Of a stretch of 7,066 nucleotides of DNA, positions 1 through 5,938 are shown in pieces. Position numbers and translations under genes: made by a program. The notes under the pieces were generated by a model, which was not told the origin of the DNA, made no database searches, and saw only the letters and a program-made list of their open reading frames with translations. This DNA comes from Vulcanimicrobiota bacterium (GTDB taxonomy: Bacteria > Vulcanimicrobiota > Vulcanimicrobiia > Vulcanimicrobiales > Vulcanimicrobiaceae): positions 1 to 7,066 of the forward strand of contig JAFAMK010000314.1 in the NCBI GenBank assembly GCA_019233415.1, given 5' to 3'. Numbering within the stretch: the stretch's first letter is position 1; each line of letters begins with the position of its first letter.

Positions 1-601
1 CGAGCGTCGCCGACGTGCCGATCTTCCCGGTCGAGGTCTTGATGACGTCGGCGCCGGCTTCGAGGGCGAGGTCGCTGGCGCGGCGGGTCGCGTCGTACGA
101 GCCCAGCTCGCCGGTCTCGAGGATGACCTTCAGATGAACTGGGCCGCAGAGCGCCTTGACCGCGACGATCTCCTCGAAGACGCGGGCCTCGTTGCCGGCC
201 AGGAACGCGCCGCGGTCGATCACCATGTCGATCTCGTCGGCTCCGGCCGCGAGCGCGGCCTCGGTGTCGCGCAGCTTGACCTCGAGCGAGGAGAGCCCGC
301 TCGGGAACGCGGTCGCGACCGAGGCGATCTTGACGCCGGTCCCGCGCAGCGCGTCCTTCGCGACCGCGACGAGGTTCGGGTAGACGCAAACCGCGGCGAC
401 GCGCGGCGCCCCGGGGGCCGGGAATGCGGCCTTCGCGCAGAGCGAGCGCACCCGGCCGGGCGAGTCGCGCCCTTCCAGGGTCGTCAGGTCGATGCAGCGG
501 ATCGCGAGGTCGATCGCGGCGGCCTTCGCCTCGTTCTTGATCGAGCGCTTGGCGAACCCCGCGGCCCGCGCTTCGAGCATCACCGCGTCAACTGTAGGCA
601 T
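1..601 (-). CDS. deoC: Deoxyribose-phosphate aldolase DeoC (3' end cut by window edge)
   Basis: The enzyme cleaves 2-deoxyribose-5-phosphate to glyceraldehyde-3-phosphate and acetaldehyde in cytosolic deoxynucleoside catabolism. My translation of the minus strand from ATG 601 gives 200 codons with no stop before the edge, so the C-terminal part of the TIM barrel is missing. Visible family motifs are AVCVYPN (about residues 70-76), GADEIDMVIDRGAF (120-133, the conserved active-site Asp being D125), LKVILETGEL (157-166, Schiff-base lysine K158 by family alignment) and KTSTGK (188-193, proton-relay lysine K193). The N-terminal stretch KRSIKNEAK...IRCIDLTTLEG and the VIDRGAFLAG wording recall the longer DeoC subclass of about 320 residues, known mainly from actinobacteria and relatives, rather than the 250-residue E. 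coli type. No upstream in-frame ATG was seen, and GTGAG lies a few bases before the start as a weak ribosome site. The gene lies 88 bp downstream of the zinc-tail gene on the same strand. The family call is firm; only the end is unknown. Confidence 0.95.
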   Translation of the reverse strand, partial: MPTVDAVMLEARAAGFAKRSIKNEAKAAAIDLAIRCIDLTTLEGRDSPGRVRSLCAKAAFPAPGAPRVAAVCVYPNLVAVAKDALRGTGVKIASVATAFPSGLSSLEVKLRDTEAALAAGADEIDMVIDRGAFLAGNEARVFEEIVAVKALCGPVHLKVILETGELGSYDATRRASDLALEAGADVIKTSTGKIGTSATL

Positions 602-625
602 CTGCTCACTTCGTTCGCCGATGCC
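597..625 (-). promoter_or_regulatory. Possible start-codon hairpin in the deoC leader
   Basis: On the minus strand GGCATC (625-620) is complementary to GATGCC (602-597). The second arm contains the deoC ATG, and an inner GC/GC pairing adds two base pairs. In mRNA this would enclose the weak GUGAG ribosome site and the start codon in a stem-loop. The GGCAT arm could instead pair with an upstream copy of ATGCC (632-628), though that competing stem would be only about 4 bp. This may be a translation-gating leader or chance in GC-rich DNA. Confidence 0.3.
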
Positions 626-631
626 ACGGCA

Positions 632-654
632 TGACCCGCGTTCGACGCGGGTCA
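632..654. repeat. Perfect 10-bp inverted repeat with 3-nt loop
   Basis: The arms TGACCCGCGT and ACGCGGGTCA flank TCG, giving a 23-bp perfect hairpin or dyad. It lies between the zinc-tail gene (stop at 690) and deoC (start at 601). No T-run follows on either strand, so it is a poor intrinsic terminator. It could be an operator for a dimeric regulator of deoC, an mRNA-stabilising hairpin between two genes, or a Rho-independent-like structure without a U-tract. A second small inverted repeat (ATGCC-AC-GGCAT, 621-632) abuts it. The repeat is seen directly; the function is inferred. Confidence 0.6.
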
Positions 655-689
655 GCCTTACTGGATGACCGACAAGGGCGAGGTAATGG

Positions 690-1007
690 CTAGGCGGCGC
701 CGTCCCAGATGGCGCTTAGGCGGGTGACGATCGTGTCGTCGTGGGGCTGGAGGCCCGTGCCTTTGCAGACGCGGCAGACGGCCGGGGCGCACTCCGCGCA
801 GGCGCCGGTGCCGGAGCAGTGGCGGCAGTTGTCCTCCGGGGTGCGGCGGCGCCGGCGCTTGCGGGGCAGCGCCCAGCGTTCGGCGGCGCGGCGGCGGCGC
901 TGTTCCTGATAGAACTCCGTCTCCTTGAGCACGGCGTAGAACCCGAGCACGGAGACACACGCCAACGCGCCGACCATGAAGTCGGCGAAGCTGCGGTCCC
1001 TTCCCAT
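690..1007 (-). CDS. Small membrane-anchored protein with DnaJ-like Cys-rich zinc-binding tail
   Basis: This 105-residue protein belongs to no named family I recognise. Residues about 9-27 (FMVGALACVSVLGFYAV) form one hydrophobic membrane segment close to the N-terminus. A strongly basic linker follows (RRRR at 37-40, RKRRRRR at 49-55). The C-terminal region has six cysteines in three CxxC pairs: C61/C64 in CRHCSGTG, C70/C73 in CAEC, and C78/C81 in CRVCKGTG. The first and third match the CxxCxGxG repeat of DnaJ-type zinc domains; the middle pair lacks the GxG. The J-domain is absent. By inference the tail binds one or two zinc ions and faces the cytosol, since the positive charge follows the helix. 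AGAAG lies 5 bp before ATG 1007 as a ribosome site. The gene starts 48 bp after the MFS exporter stop on the same strand, so co-transcription is plausible. Reality as a gene is supported by the coherent domain layout. Confidence 0.78.
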   Translation of the reverse strand: MGRDRSFADFMVGALACVSVLGFYAVLKETEFYQEQRRRRAAERWALPRKRRRRRTPEDNCRHCSGTGACAECAPAVCRVCKGTGLQPHDDTIVTRLSAIWDGAA

Positions 1008-1055
1008 CTGTCTTCTGGTATCGGGAACGCCGAAAGCTAGGTTTAGTGTCCCCGG

Positions 1056-2576
1056 TTATTCGAGGGCGAGGCCGCCCGACATGTCGCGCGGTTGGCGGGC
1101 CATGAGGAAGACGAGCGGGACGAGGAGCACGGCGAGCGCGGCGACGGCGTAGGCGACGTCGGCGAAGCCGAGCGTCGTGGCTTGCGCAGCGACCAGGCCG
1201 GCCAGTTGCGCCGGCGTCATGCTGTGCAGCGCGTGCGCGGCGGGACTCGCGAGGGTCATGCTGCCGGCGATCGCGTCGGTGTGGAACTGCGTGCGCCGGT
1301 CGAGCATCGTCACGAACAGCGCGCTCGCGACCGACGCGCCGAGCTGGAACGCGAGCGTGATGAACGCCGACGCCTTCGGCGCGTCCTGCGGGCTCGTCGT
1401 GCTCTGGATCGTGATGAGCAGCGGAATGAACAGCATCGCGGTTCCGCAGCCGCCGATCATCAAACCGGGGATGAGGTGGCCGAACGACGTGTCGCTCGTC
1501 GTCGCCCATGCGACGAGGACCGAACCGATCGCGGTCAGCGTGTAGCCGGTCGCCATCACGATGCGCGCGTCGAGGCGGCCGCTGCCGACGAGCCCCGCGA
1601 CGACGGGCGCGAGCAGCATCACCGTGATCGCGCGGAAGAACATCAATTCGCCGCTGTCGTACGCGGTGAAGCCGAGAATGCTCTGGCTGTACTGCGGGAC
1701 CATGAGGATCGTCCCGAACAGCGTCGCCGCGATCCCCGCGCCGAGAAACACGCCGACCGAGACGATGCGCGAACGTAGCACGCGCAGGTCGACGATCGGC
1801 GTGCGCGTCCCGAACAGCTCCCACCACACGAACGCCGCGAAGCCGGCGACCGAAATCGCCGTTGCCGCGACGATGCTGCCGTCGGAGAACCAGTCGTGCC
1901 GTTCGCCCTCGTCGAGCATGAACTGCAATCCGCCCAAGCCCAGCGCGATGAAGACGACGCCGAGCCCGTCGACCGGCGAGACGGTCGGATCTTCCGGATT
2001 GCGCAGCATCGTGCCGACGATCGCGGCCGAGACGATCCCCGGCAAGAGGTTGATGAAGAAGATCCACTGCCACGACGCGTTGTCGATCAGCGCGCCGCCG
2101 ATCACCGGCGCGAGGATCGGCCCGACCAGGATCACGACCGCGAAGACACCCTGTCCGGTGCCGACTTCTTCCGGCGGGAAGAGGTCACGCAGCGCGGCCT
2201 GCGCGGTCGCGATGAGCCCGCCGCCGAACAATCCTTGCACGATGCGGCACAGAACCAGCTGCAGGATCGAGCTGGAGAAGCCGCACAGCAGCGAGGCGAT
2301 CGTGAACCCGATGATCGTCGTCATGAAGTACTGCCGCCGGCCGAAGCGCGACTGCAGCCACGGCGTGAGCGGGATGACGATCACGTTCGCGGTGAGATAG
2401 CCGGTGACGATCCAGGTCGCCTGATCGAGCGTCGCGCCCAGGTTGCCTTCGACGGTCGGCAAGGCGACGTTGACGATCGACGAGTCGATCGTTTCCATCA
2501 GCGGGGCGAGCACGACGCCCAGGACGATGAGCCAGCGCCGGAGTCCGAATTCGACGACGTCGCGCCGCGTTTCCAT
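1056..2576 (-). CDS. DHA2-family MFS multidrug exporter (EmrB/QacA type)
   Basis: A 506-residue inner-membrane drug:H+ antiporter with about 14 predicted helices, the usual length for DHA2 (14-TMS) proteins. Signature motifs, in order: METIDSSIVNVALP (27-40, motif D1 in TM1 with acidic D31), LQSRFGRRQ (74-82, motif A in the loop after TM2), RIVQG (111-115, motif B in TM4) and GPILAPVIGG (152-161, antiporter motif C in TM5). I chose ATG 2576 because the protein then begins with a short charged stretch just before TM1. The open frame continues upstream to 2813, but that part overlaps the divergent AraC gene and reads as non-membrane filler. No clear ribosome site precedes the ATG, so the gene may be leaderless. 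The divergent AraC gene is the likely regulator. No HlyD/EmrA adaptor or TolC gene lies nearby, although diderm EmrB pumps normally use them. The substrate is unknown. Confidence 0.95.
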   Translation of the reverse strand: METRRDVVEFGLRRWLIVLGVVLAPLMETIDSSIVNVALPTVEGNLGATLDQATWIVTGYLTANVIVIPLTPWLQSRFGRRQYFMTTIIGFTIASLLCGFSSSILQLVLCRIVQGLFGGGLIATAQAALRDLFPPEEVGTGQGVFAVVILVGPILAPVIGGALIDNASWQWIFFINLLPGIVSAAIVGTMLRNPEDPTVSPVDGLGVVFIALGLGGLQFMLDEGERHDWFSDGSIVAATAISVAGFAAFVWWELFGTRTPIVDLRVLRSRIVSVGVFLGAGIAATLFGTILMVPQYSQSILGFTAYDSGELMFFRAITVMLLAPVVAGLVGSGRLDARIVMATGYTLTAIGSVLVAWATTSDTSFGHLIPGLMIGGCGTAMLFIPLLITIQSTTSPQDAPKASAFITLAFQLGASVASALFVTMLDRRTQFHTDAIAGSMTLASPAAHALHSMTPAQLAGLVAAQATTLGFADVAYAVAALAVLLVPLVFLMARQPRDMSGGLALE

Positions 2577-2712
2577 GCCGACGATCGTACGCGCGGGCAC
2601 CCGCCCGCCGGTAGGACGCGCCACCGGTCTCGTCCCCGCGGCACTTGGACTTTCCACCGATGTTCGGGCGCGGGCGTGCATCGGAACGGCGCCGCCCCGG
2701 GTATGCGGGCAT
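2577..2712. promoter_or_regulatory. Divergent intergenic region, MFS exporter / AraC regulator
   Basis: This 136-bp stretch separates the two divergent starts and should hold both promoters and the regulator's binding site. I see no convincing -35/-10 pair for either direction. Dyads present are ACGATCGT (2581-2588), which overlaps CGTACG (2586-2591), just upstream of the exporter start; GCGGG-CA-CCCGC (2593-2604); and CCGGT-N10-ACCGG (2608-2627). The last has the spacing of a possible operator. All are short, and such dyads are common in GC-rich DNA. Confidence 0.45.
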
Positions 2713-3597
2713 ATGGACAGACCGGACCGGCCGATCGTCGTCGTGCGCCCGGGCGCGCTGGCCGACGGCGTCGTCGGCCTCAGCAGCGCGCGCGAGCCGT
2801 TCGACGTCCCCAAGGTGATCGTCGGCGGGACGCTGCTCGTCTACGTCGTGCACGGTGTCGGCTGGTTCCGCTCGGCGCACGTCGAGGGCCCGATCGGGCC
2901 GCGGACGCTGGTCTGCGTGCCGGCCGGCCCGTTCGACTGCGAAGTGAGCGACGACCGCGAGGCGGTCGTCGTGACCTTGAACGAGCCGCCCGGCGACGCG
3001 GACGAGAAGACCGGGTTCACCTTCCCGTTCATGCGCCGCCTCGATCCCGACGAGGGCGCACGCTGGCACGCGCGACTGCTCGGCGTCCTCGCGTCGACCG
3101 CGGCGCGAACGCTGCGCGCACCGGACGTGCGCGCCCTCAAGCACGACCTCGCGCGCCTGATCTGGCTGAAGCGCGCACCGTACGTGCAGGAGACGCTCGC
3201 CGACGTCTTCGACACGCTGTGGCGGCGGCATGCGGAGCCGCTCTCGCTCAGCGCGCTCGCGCAGACCGTCGGCTACAGCCCGAACTACCTCAACGACCTG
3301 GCACGCGCGCACACGGGCCGACCGCTCGGGCGCTGGATCGCCGACATTCGGATGGCGCGTGCGCGCCACGACCTGGAACACACGGACATTCCGGTCGCCG
3401 CGGTCGGCAGCGCGTCCGGCTACGACGACCCGGCATACTTCTCACGGGCGTTTCGCCGGCTGCACGGTGTGCCGCCCGCGACGTGGCGGCTCGCCAAGCA
3501 AGAGGGTGCGGGGCTGACGGTTCCGTTCGACGAGCTCAAGGAAACGCACCACATCCCGGACGCCGCCCCGCTGTACGCGGCCGCCGCGCTGCGCTAG
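2713..3597 (+). CDS. AraC-family transcriptional regulator
   Basis: A 294-residue DNA-binding regulator. Residues about 10-95 (for example GTLLVYVVHGVGWFRS and GPRTLVCVPAGPFDCEV) are beta-rich and look like the cupin-type effector/dimerisation domain common in AraC proteins. The C-terminal domain holds two helix-turn-helix units: residues about 178-200 (SLSALAQTVGYSPNYLNDLA) and 226-250 (VAAVGSASGYDDPAYFSRAF). It ends with the FRRLHGVPPATWR form of the AraC family signature. A tail of about 34 residues follows (AKQEG to AAALR). I chose ATG 2713 because the cupin-like domain begins soon after. The open frame extends to 2443, but that part lies antisense to the exporter and shows no domain. The ribosome site is weak. 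Divergence from the MFS exporter suggests control of that pump and probably of its own gene. The effector is unknown. Control of hppD is possible but less likely, since hppD is convergent. Confidence 0.93.
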   Translation: MDRPDRPIVVVRPGALADGVVGLSSAREPFDVPKVIVGGTLLVYVVHGVGWFRSAHVEGPIGPRTLVCVPAGPFDCEVSDDREAVVVTLNEPPGDADEKTGFTFPFMRRLDPDEGARWHARLLGVLASTAARTLRAPDVRALKHDLARLIWLKRAPYVQETLADVFDTLWRRHAEPLSLSALAQTVGYSPNYLNDLARAHTGRPLGRWIADIRMARARHDLEHTDIPVAAVGSASGYDDPAYFSRAFRRLHGVPPATWRLAKQEGAGLTVPFDELKETHHIPDAAPLYAAAALR

Positions 3598-4709
3598 AGG
3601 TTTCCGCGCTTCGCCTGTTCCTGCTCGATCGAGACGAACAGCGCTTTGAAGTTGCCCTTGCCGAACGAGAGCGAGCCGCGGCGCTGGATGATCTCGAAGA
3701 ACAGCGTCGGGCGGTCCTGCAGCGGCTTCGTGAAGATCTGCAGCATGTAGCCCAGGTCGTCCTTGTCGACCAGGATGCTCAGCTCGCGCAGAACGGCGAC
3801 GTCCTCTTCGATCGCGCCGACGCGTTCGCCGAGCGTGTCGTAGTACGTTCCCGGCGTTTCGAGCAGCTCGACGCCGTTCGCGCGCAGCGCGCGCACGGTC
3901 GCGGCGATGTCGTCGGTCGCGATCGCGACGTGCTGAATCCCGGCGCCGCCGTAGAAGTCGAGATACTCCTCGATCTGCGAGCGCTTGAGCCCCTCGGCCG
4001 GCTCGTTGATCGGCATCTTGACCTTGCCGCTCGCGCTCTGCATGACTTTCGAGCGCAGCGCGGTGTATTCGGTCGAGATGTCCTTGTCGTCGAAGCTGAC
4101 CAGTTGCGAGAAGCCGAGCGCCTTCGCGTAGTAGTCGCACCAGCGTTCCATCTCGCCCCAGCCGACGTTGCCGACGCAGTGGTCGATGCGCTGCAGGCCG
4201 ACGCGCTGCGCCGTCGGCATCACCGCCGACCACGGCTGGAAGCCGGGGAGCCAGCGGCCGCGGTATGCGCTGCGCTCGACGATCGTATGCACGGTGTCGC
4301 CGTAGGTTCCGATCTGCGCGACGACGACCGTGCCGTCGGCGTCCTCCGAGACGGTCGGTTCGAGCAGCCCGCGCGCGCCGCCGGCGACGGCGGCACCGTA
4401 CGCCTCGCGTGCGTCGGTCGTGCGCAGCGCGACGTCGCGCACGCCGTCACCGTGGCGCAGAACGTGCTCGGCGACCGGGCCGTCGGCGCCGAGCGCCGAG
4501 GTCAGCACCAGCGTCAGATCGTTCTGGCGGACGACGTAGGACGCTCGGCCGCGGACGCCGGTCTCCGGACCGGCGTAGGCGAGCGGTTCGAACCCGAACG
4601 CGGTGCAGTAGTAGTGGGCGGCCTGCTTGGCGTTCCCGACCCAGAGTTCGAGATGGTCGAACTCCAGTGTTTCGAGCCCCGGCGACCGCCGGGACGTCAT
4701 CGTGCTCAC
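3594..4709 (-). CDS. hppD: 4-Hydroxyphenylpyruvate dioxygenase
   Basis: A 371-residue non-haem Fe(II) enzyme, full length for the family, that converts 4-hydroxyphenylpyruvate and O2 to homogentisate and CO2, the second step of tyrosine catabolism. It has two vicinal-oxygen-chelate halves. The N-terminal half begins LEFDHLELWVGNAKQAAHYY. The catalytic C-terminal half carries the three iron ligands H177 (IDHCVGN), H260 (IQHVAIA) and E339 (LFFEIIQR). Other family motifs are EYTALRSKVM (214-223), INEPAEG (234-240), LQDRPTLFFEIIQRRG (330-345) and the C-terminal lid FGKGNFKALF (349-358). The wording fits HPPD better than hydroxymandelate synthase. The start is GTG 4709, which overlaps the secretin stop as GTGA; ATG 4700, three codons later, is an alternative. 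The stop overlaps the AraC gene stop tail-to-tail in CTAG (3594-3597). No homogentisate dioxygenase or fumarylacetoacetase gene is visible in the window. Confidence 0.97.
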   Translation of the reverse strand: MSTMTSRRSPGLETLEFDHLELWVGNAKQAAHYYCTAFGFEPLAYAGPETGVRGRASYVVRQNDLTLVLTSALGADGPVAEHVLRHGDGVRDVALRTTDAREAYGAAVAGGARGLLEPTVSEDADGTVVVAQIGTYGDTVHTIVERSAYRGRWLPGFQPWSAVMPTAQRVGLQRIDHCVGNVGWGEMERWCDYYAKALGFSQLVSFDDKDISTEYTALRSKVMQSASGKVKMPINEPAEGLKRSQIEEYLDFYGGAGIQHVAIATDDIAATVRALRANGVELLETPGTYYDTLGERVGAIEEDVAVLRELSILVDKDDLGYMLQIFTKPLQDRPTLFFEIIQRRGSLSFGKGNFKALFVSIEQEQAKRGNL

Positions 4710-5806
4710 GCTGATCCGTTACCCCGGGCATCGCGGGTTCCCTCGTCCCCGGGCGGTGTTCCCGTAGGAACCGGCTTCGAGGGAGCTGGGGTGACGAGCC
4801 GCACGACGTGCGGCGTCACGGTGATGATCAACTCGTTGCGCTGACCGTCCAGTTCCTCGTTGCGGAAGACGCGGCCGAGCAGCGGCAGGTCGCCGAGGAG
4901 CGGGATCTTCGTCGTCGTCCGGGTGGTCGTGTCCTGGATCAGACCACCGATGACGAGCGTTTCGTCCTCGTGCATCGCGACGGTCGTCTGCGTGTCGCGC
5001 GTCGCGATCTGCGGGATGCCGTTCGCGACGCCGGCGAGGCTGTTGACCGTCGGGTGGAGTGCGACGGTGATGAAGTTTCCGGCGTTGACGACCGGCGTGA
5101 TGTCGAGCGTGACGCCGGTCTGAAACGTCTGCAGCTGCGTCGTCGCGACGGTCCCGGTCCCACCGCCGGTCGTCGTCAGGATCGCGATGTTGTCGCCGGC
5201 ACGAATCGTCGCGGTGCGCCCGGAGATCGTCGTGATCCGCGGGTCGGCGAGGACGCGCCCTTTGCCCTGACGGATCAGCAGGTTGAGCGTCAGCGCGACG
5301 CTCGACGTCGTCAAGGGGGACGTGCTCGTCACGACCGGCGAGGAGAAGCTCAGTCCGAGGCTCTTCGCGACGCTCTCGTCGACTTCCACGATCTCGGTGT
5401 CGAGCACGACCAGCTTTTGCTCGACGTCGAGCTGATCGATCAGGTTCTTTGCGAGCCGAATCGCGGACGTGCTCCCGGAGAGCACGAGTTGCGTGCCGTT
5501 CGGCGGCACCGTGACGTGCAAATTCTGCCCTTGCAGCGCTTGCGCGACGGTCACGGCAATGTCGTTCGCGGACGACGACGGCGCGCCGTTGAGCCCCGGC
5601 ACGGCTGCCTTGAGCGTGACGACTTCGATCGCGTCGTCCGGTGCCGGCGTCGCGCTTACGGTGTTTCGTGGCTGCGGTGTCGGCGATAGGGGGGCGGCGG
5701 TCTGCGCGACTGACGAATCGGCGCCGACCGGTGCGTTCGCGACGAAGGCGATCAGTGCGGCGCACGCGCCGAGCGCGACGAAACGCGATGCTCGAGGTGA
5801 TCTCAT
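4706..5806 (-). CDS. Short secretin-domain protein (type II/III secretion system or PilQ family)
   Basis: A 366-residue exported protein with a C-terminal secretin domain, the fold that forms ring-shaped outer-membrane channels. A signal peptide is clear (MRSPRASR, then FVALGACAALIAFVANA, cleavage near residue 25-30), followed by a Pro/Thr/Ala-rich linker (30-57). Residues about 60-128 look like a single small N1-like domain (NDIAVTVAQALQGQNLHVTV...LIDQLDVEQ). The secretin core spans about 131-338: VLDTEIVEVDES, GKGRVLADPRITT (181-193), GVTLDITPVV (231-240) and the family signature HEDETLVIGGL...IPLLGDLPLLGRVF (279-314). A Pro-rich tail ends the protein. It is much shorter than GspD, PilQ or InvG (500-750 residues), because the N0 and extra N domains are missing. 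ATG 5806 is chosen for its strong GGAGGT ribosome site 8 bp upstream and the signal peptide directly after it. It heads a likely operon with hppD. No other secretion or pilus genes are visible. Confidence 0.9.
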   Translation of the reverse strand: MRSPRASRFVALGACAALIAFVANAPVGADSSVAQTAAPLSPTPQPRNTVSATPAPDDAIEVVTLKAAVPGLNGAPSSSANDIAVTVAQALQGQNLHVTVPPNGTQLVLSGSTSAIRLAKNLIDQLDVEQKLVVLDTEIVEVDESVAKSLGLSFSSPVVTSTSPLTTSSVALTLNLLIRQGKGRVLADPRITTISGRTATIRAGDNIAILTTTGGGTGTVATTQLQTFQTGVTLDITPVVNAGNFITVALHPTVNSLAGVANGIPQIATRDTQTTVAMHEDETLVIGGLIQDTTTRTTTKIPLLGDLPLLGRVFRNEELDGQRNELIITVTPHVVRLVTPAPSKPVPTGTPPGDEGTRDARGNGSA

Positions 5807-5938
5807 CCTGCGATACCTCCACCTGCGTCGACGATTCGTGTTCCGCGGCGGGCGTGCGCGACCTGCATAGCGAAAACAGGCGATACGTCGTCGCGCTGCA
5901 TGACGTGACGGCGTGGCTCCTGAGGGTGGGGATGCTAC
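5807..5938. promoter_or_regulatory. Divergent intergenic region, secretin-hppD / TetR regulator
   Basis: This 132-bp stretch should hold promoters for both directions. I find no clear -35/-10 pair. An inverted repeat GCGCGAC (5856-5862) and GTCGCGC (5890-5896), 27 bp apart, encloses an AT-richer patch (AGCGAAAACAGG). CTGCAT occurs twice (5863-5868 and 5896-5901). These could be regulator sites but are short for such GC-rich DNA. The palindrome found downstream of the TetR gene (6716-6733) has no copy here. Confidence 0.35.
5815..5820 (-). promoter_or_regulatory. Strong Shine-Dalgarno site of the secretin gene
   Basis: GGAGGT on the minus strand, 8 bp before ATG 5806. It is the best ribosome site in the window and it settles the start: the open frame continues up to 5980 but would then run across the start of the divergent TetR gene. 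It suggests well-translated mRNA for the secretin and the overlapping hppD. Confidence 0.8.

Noticed and set aside
134..634. Plus-strand open frame of 166 codons opposite deoC
   Set aside because: It is the antisense shadow of deoC; the minus-strand translation carries all the aldolase motifs.
632..654. Rho-independent terminator after the zinc-tail gene
   Set aside because: The stem is strong, but no T-run follows it on either strand.
658..2073. Minus-strand open frame of 471 codons across the exporter and zinc-tail genes
   Set aside because: It is in a different frame from both genes, Arg-rich and without domains; the exporter and zinc-tail frames explain the region.
2577..2813. Upstream extension of the MFS exporter frame
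   Set aside because: It would cover the AraC start and add about 79 residues with no membrane or family character; ATG 2576 gives a normal DHA2 N-terminus.
1896..4844. A 982-codon open frame on the plus strand
   Set aside because: It runs antisense to the exporter, hppD and part of the secretin gene, and through the AraC gene in another frame. Its Arg/Asp/Ala-rich, low-complexity translation is the usual by-product of GC-rich codon bias on the opposite strand.
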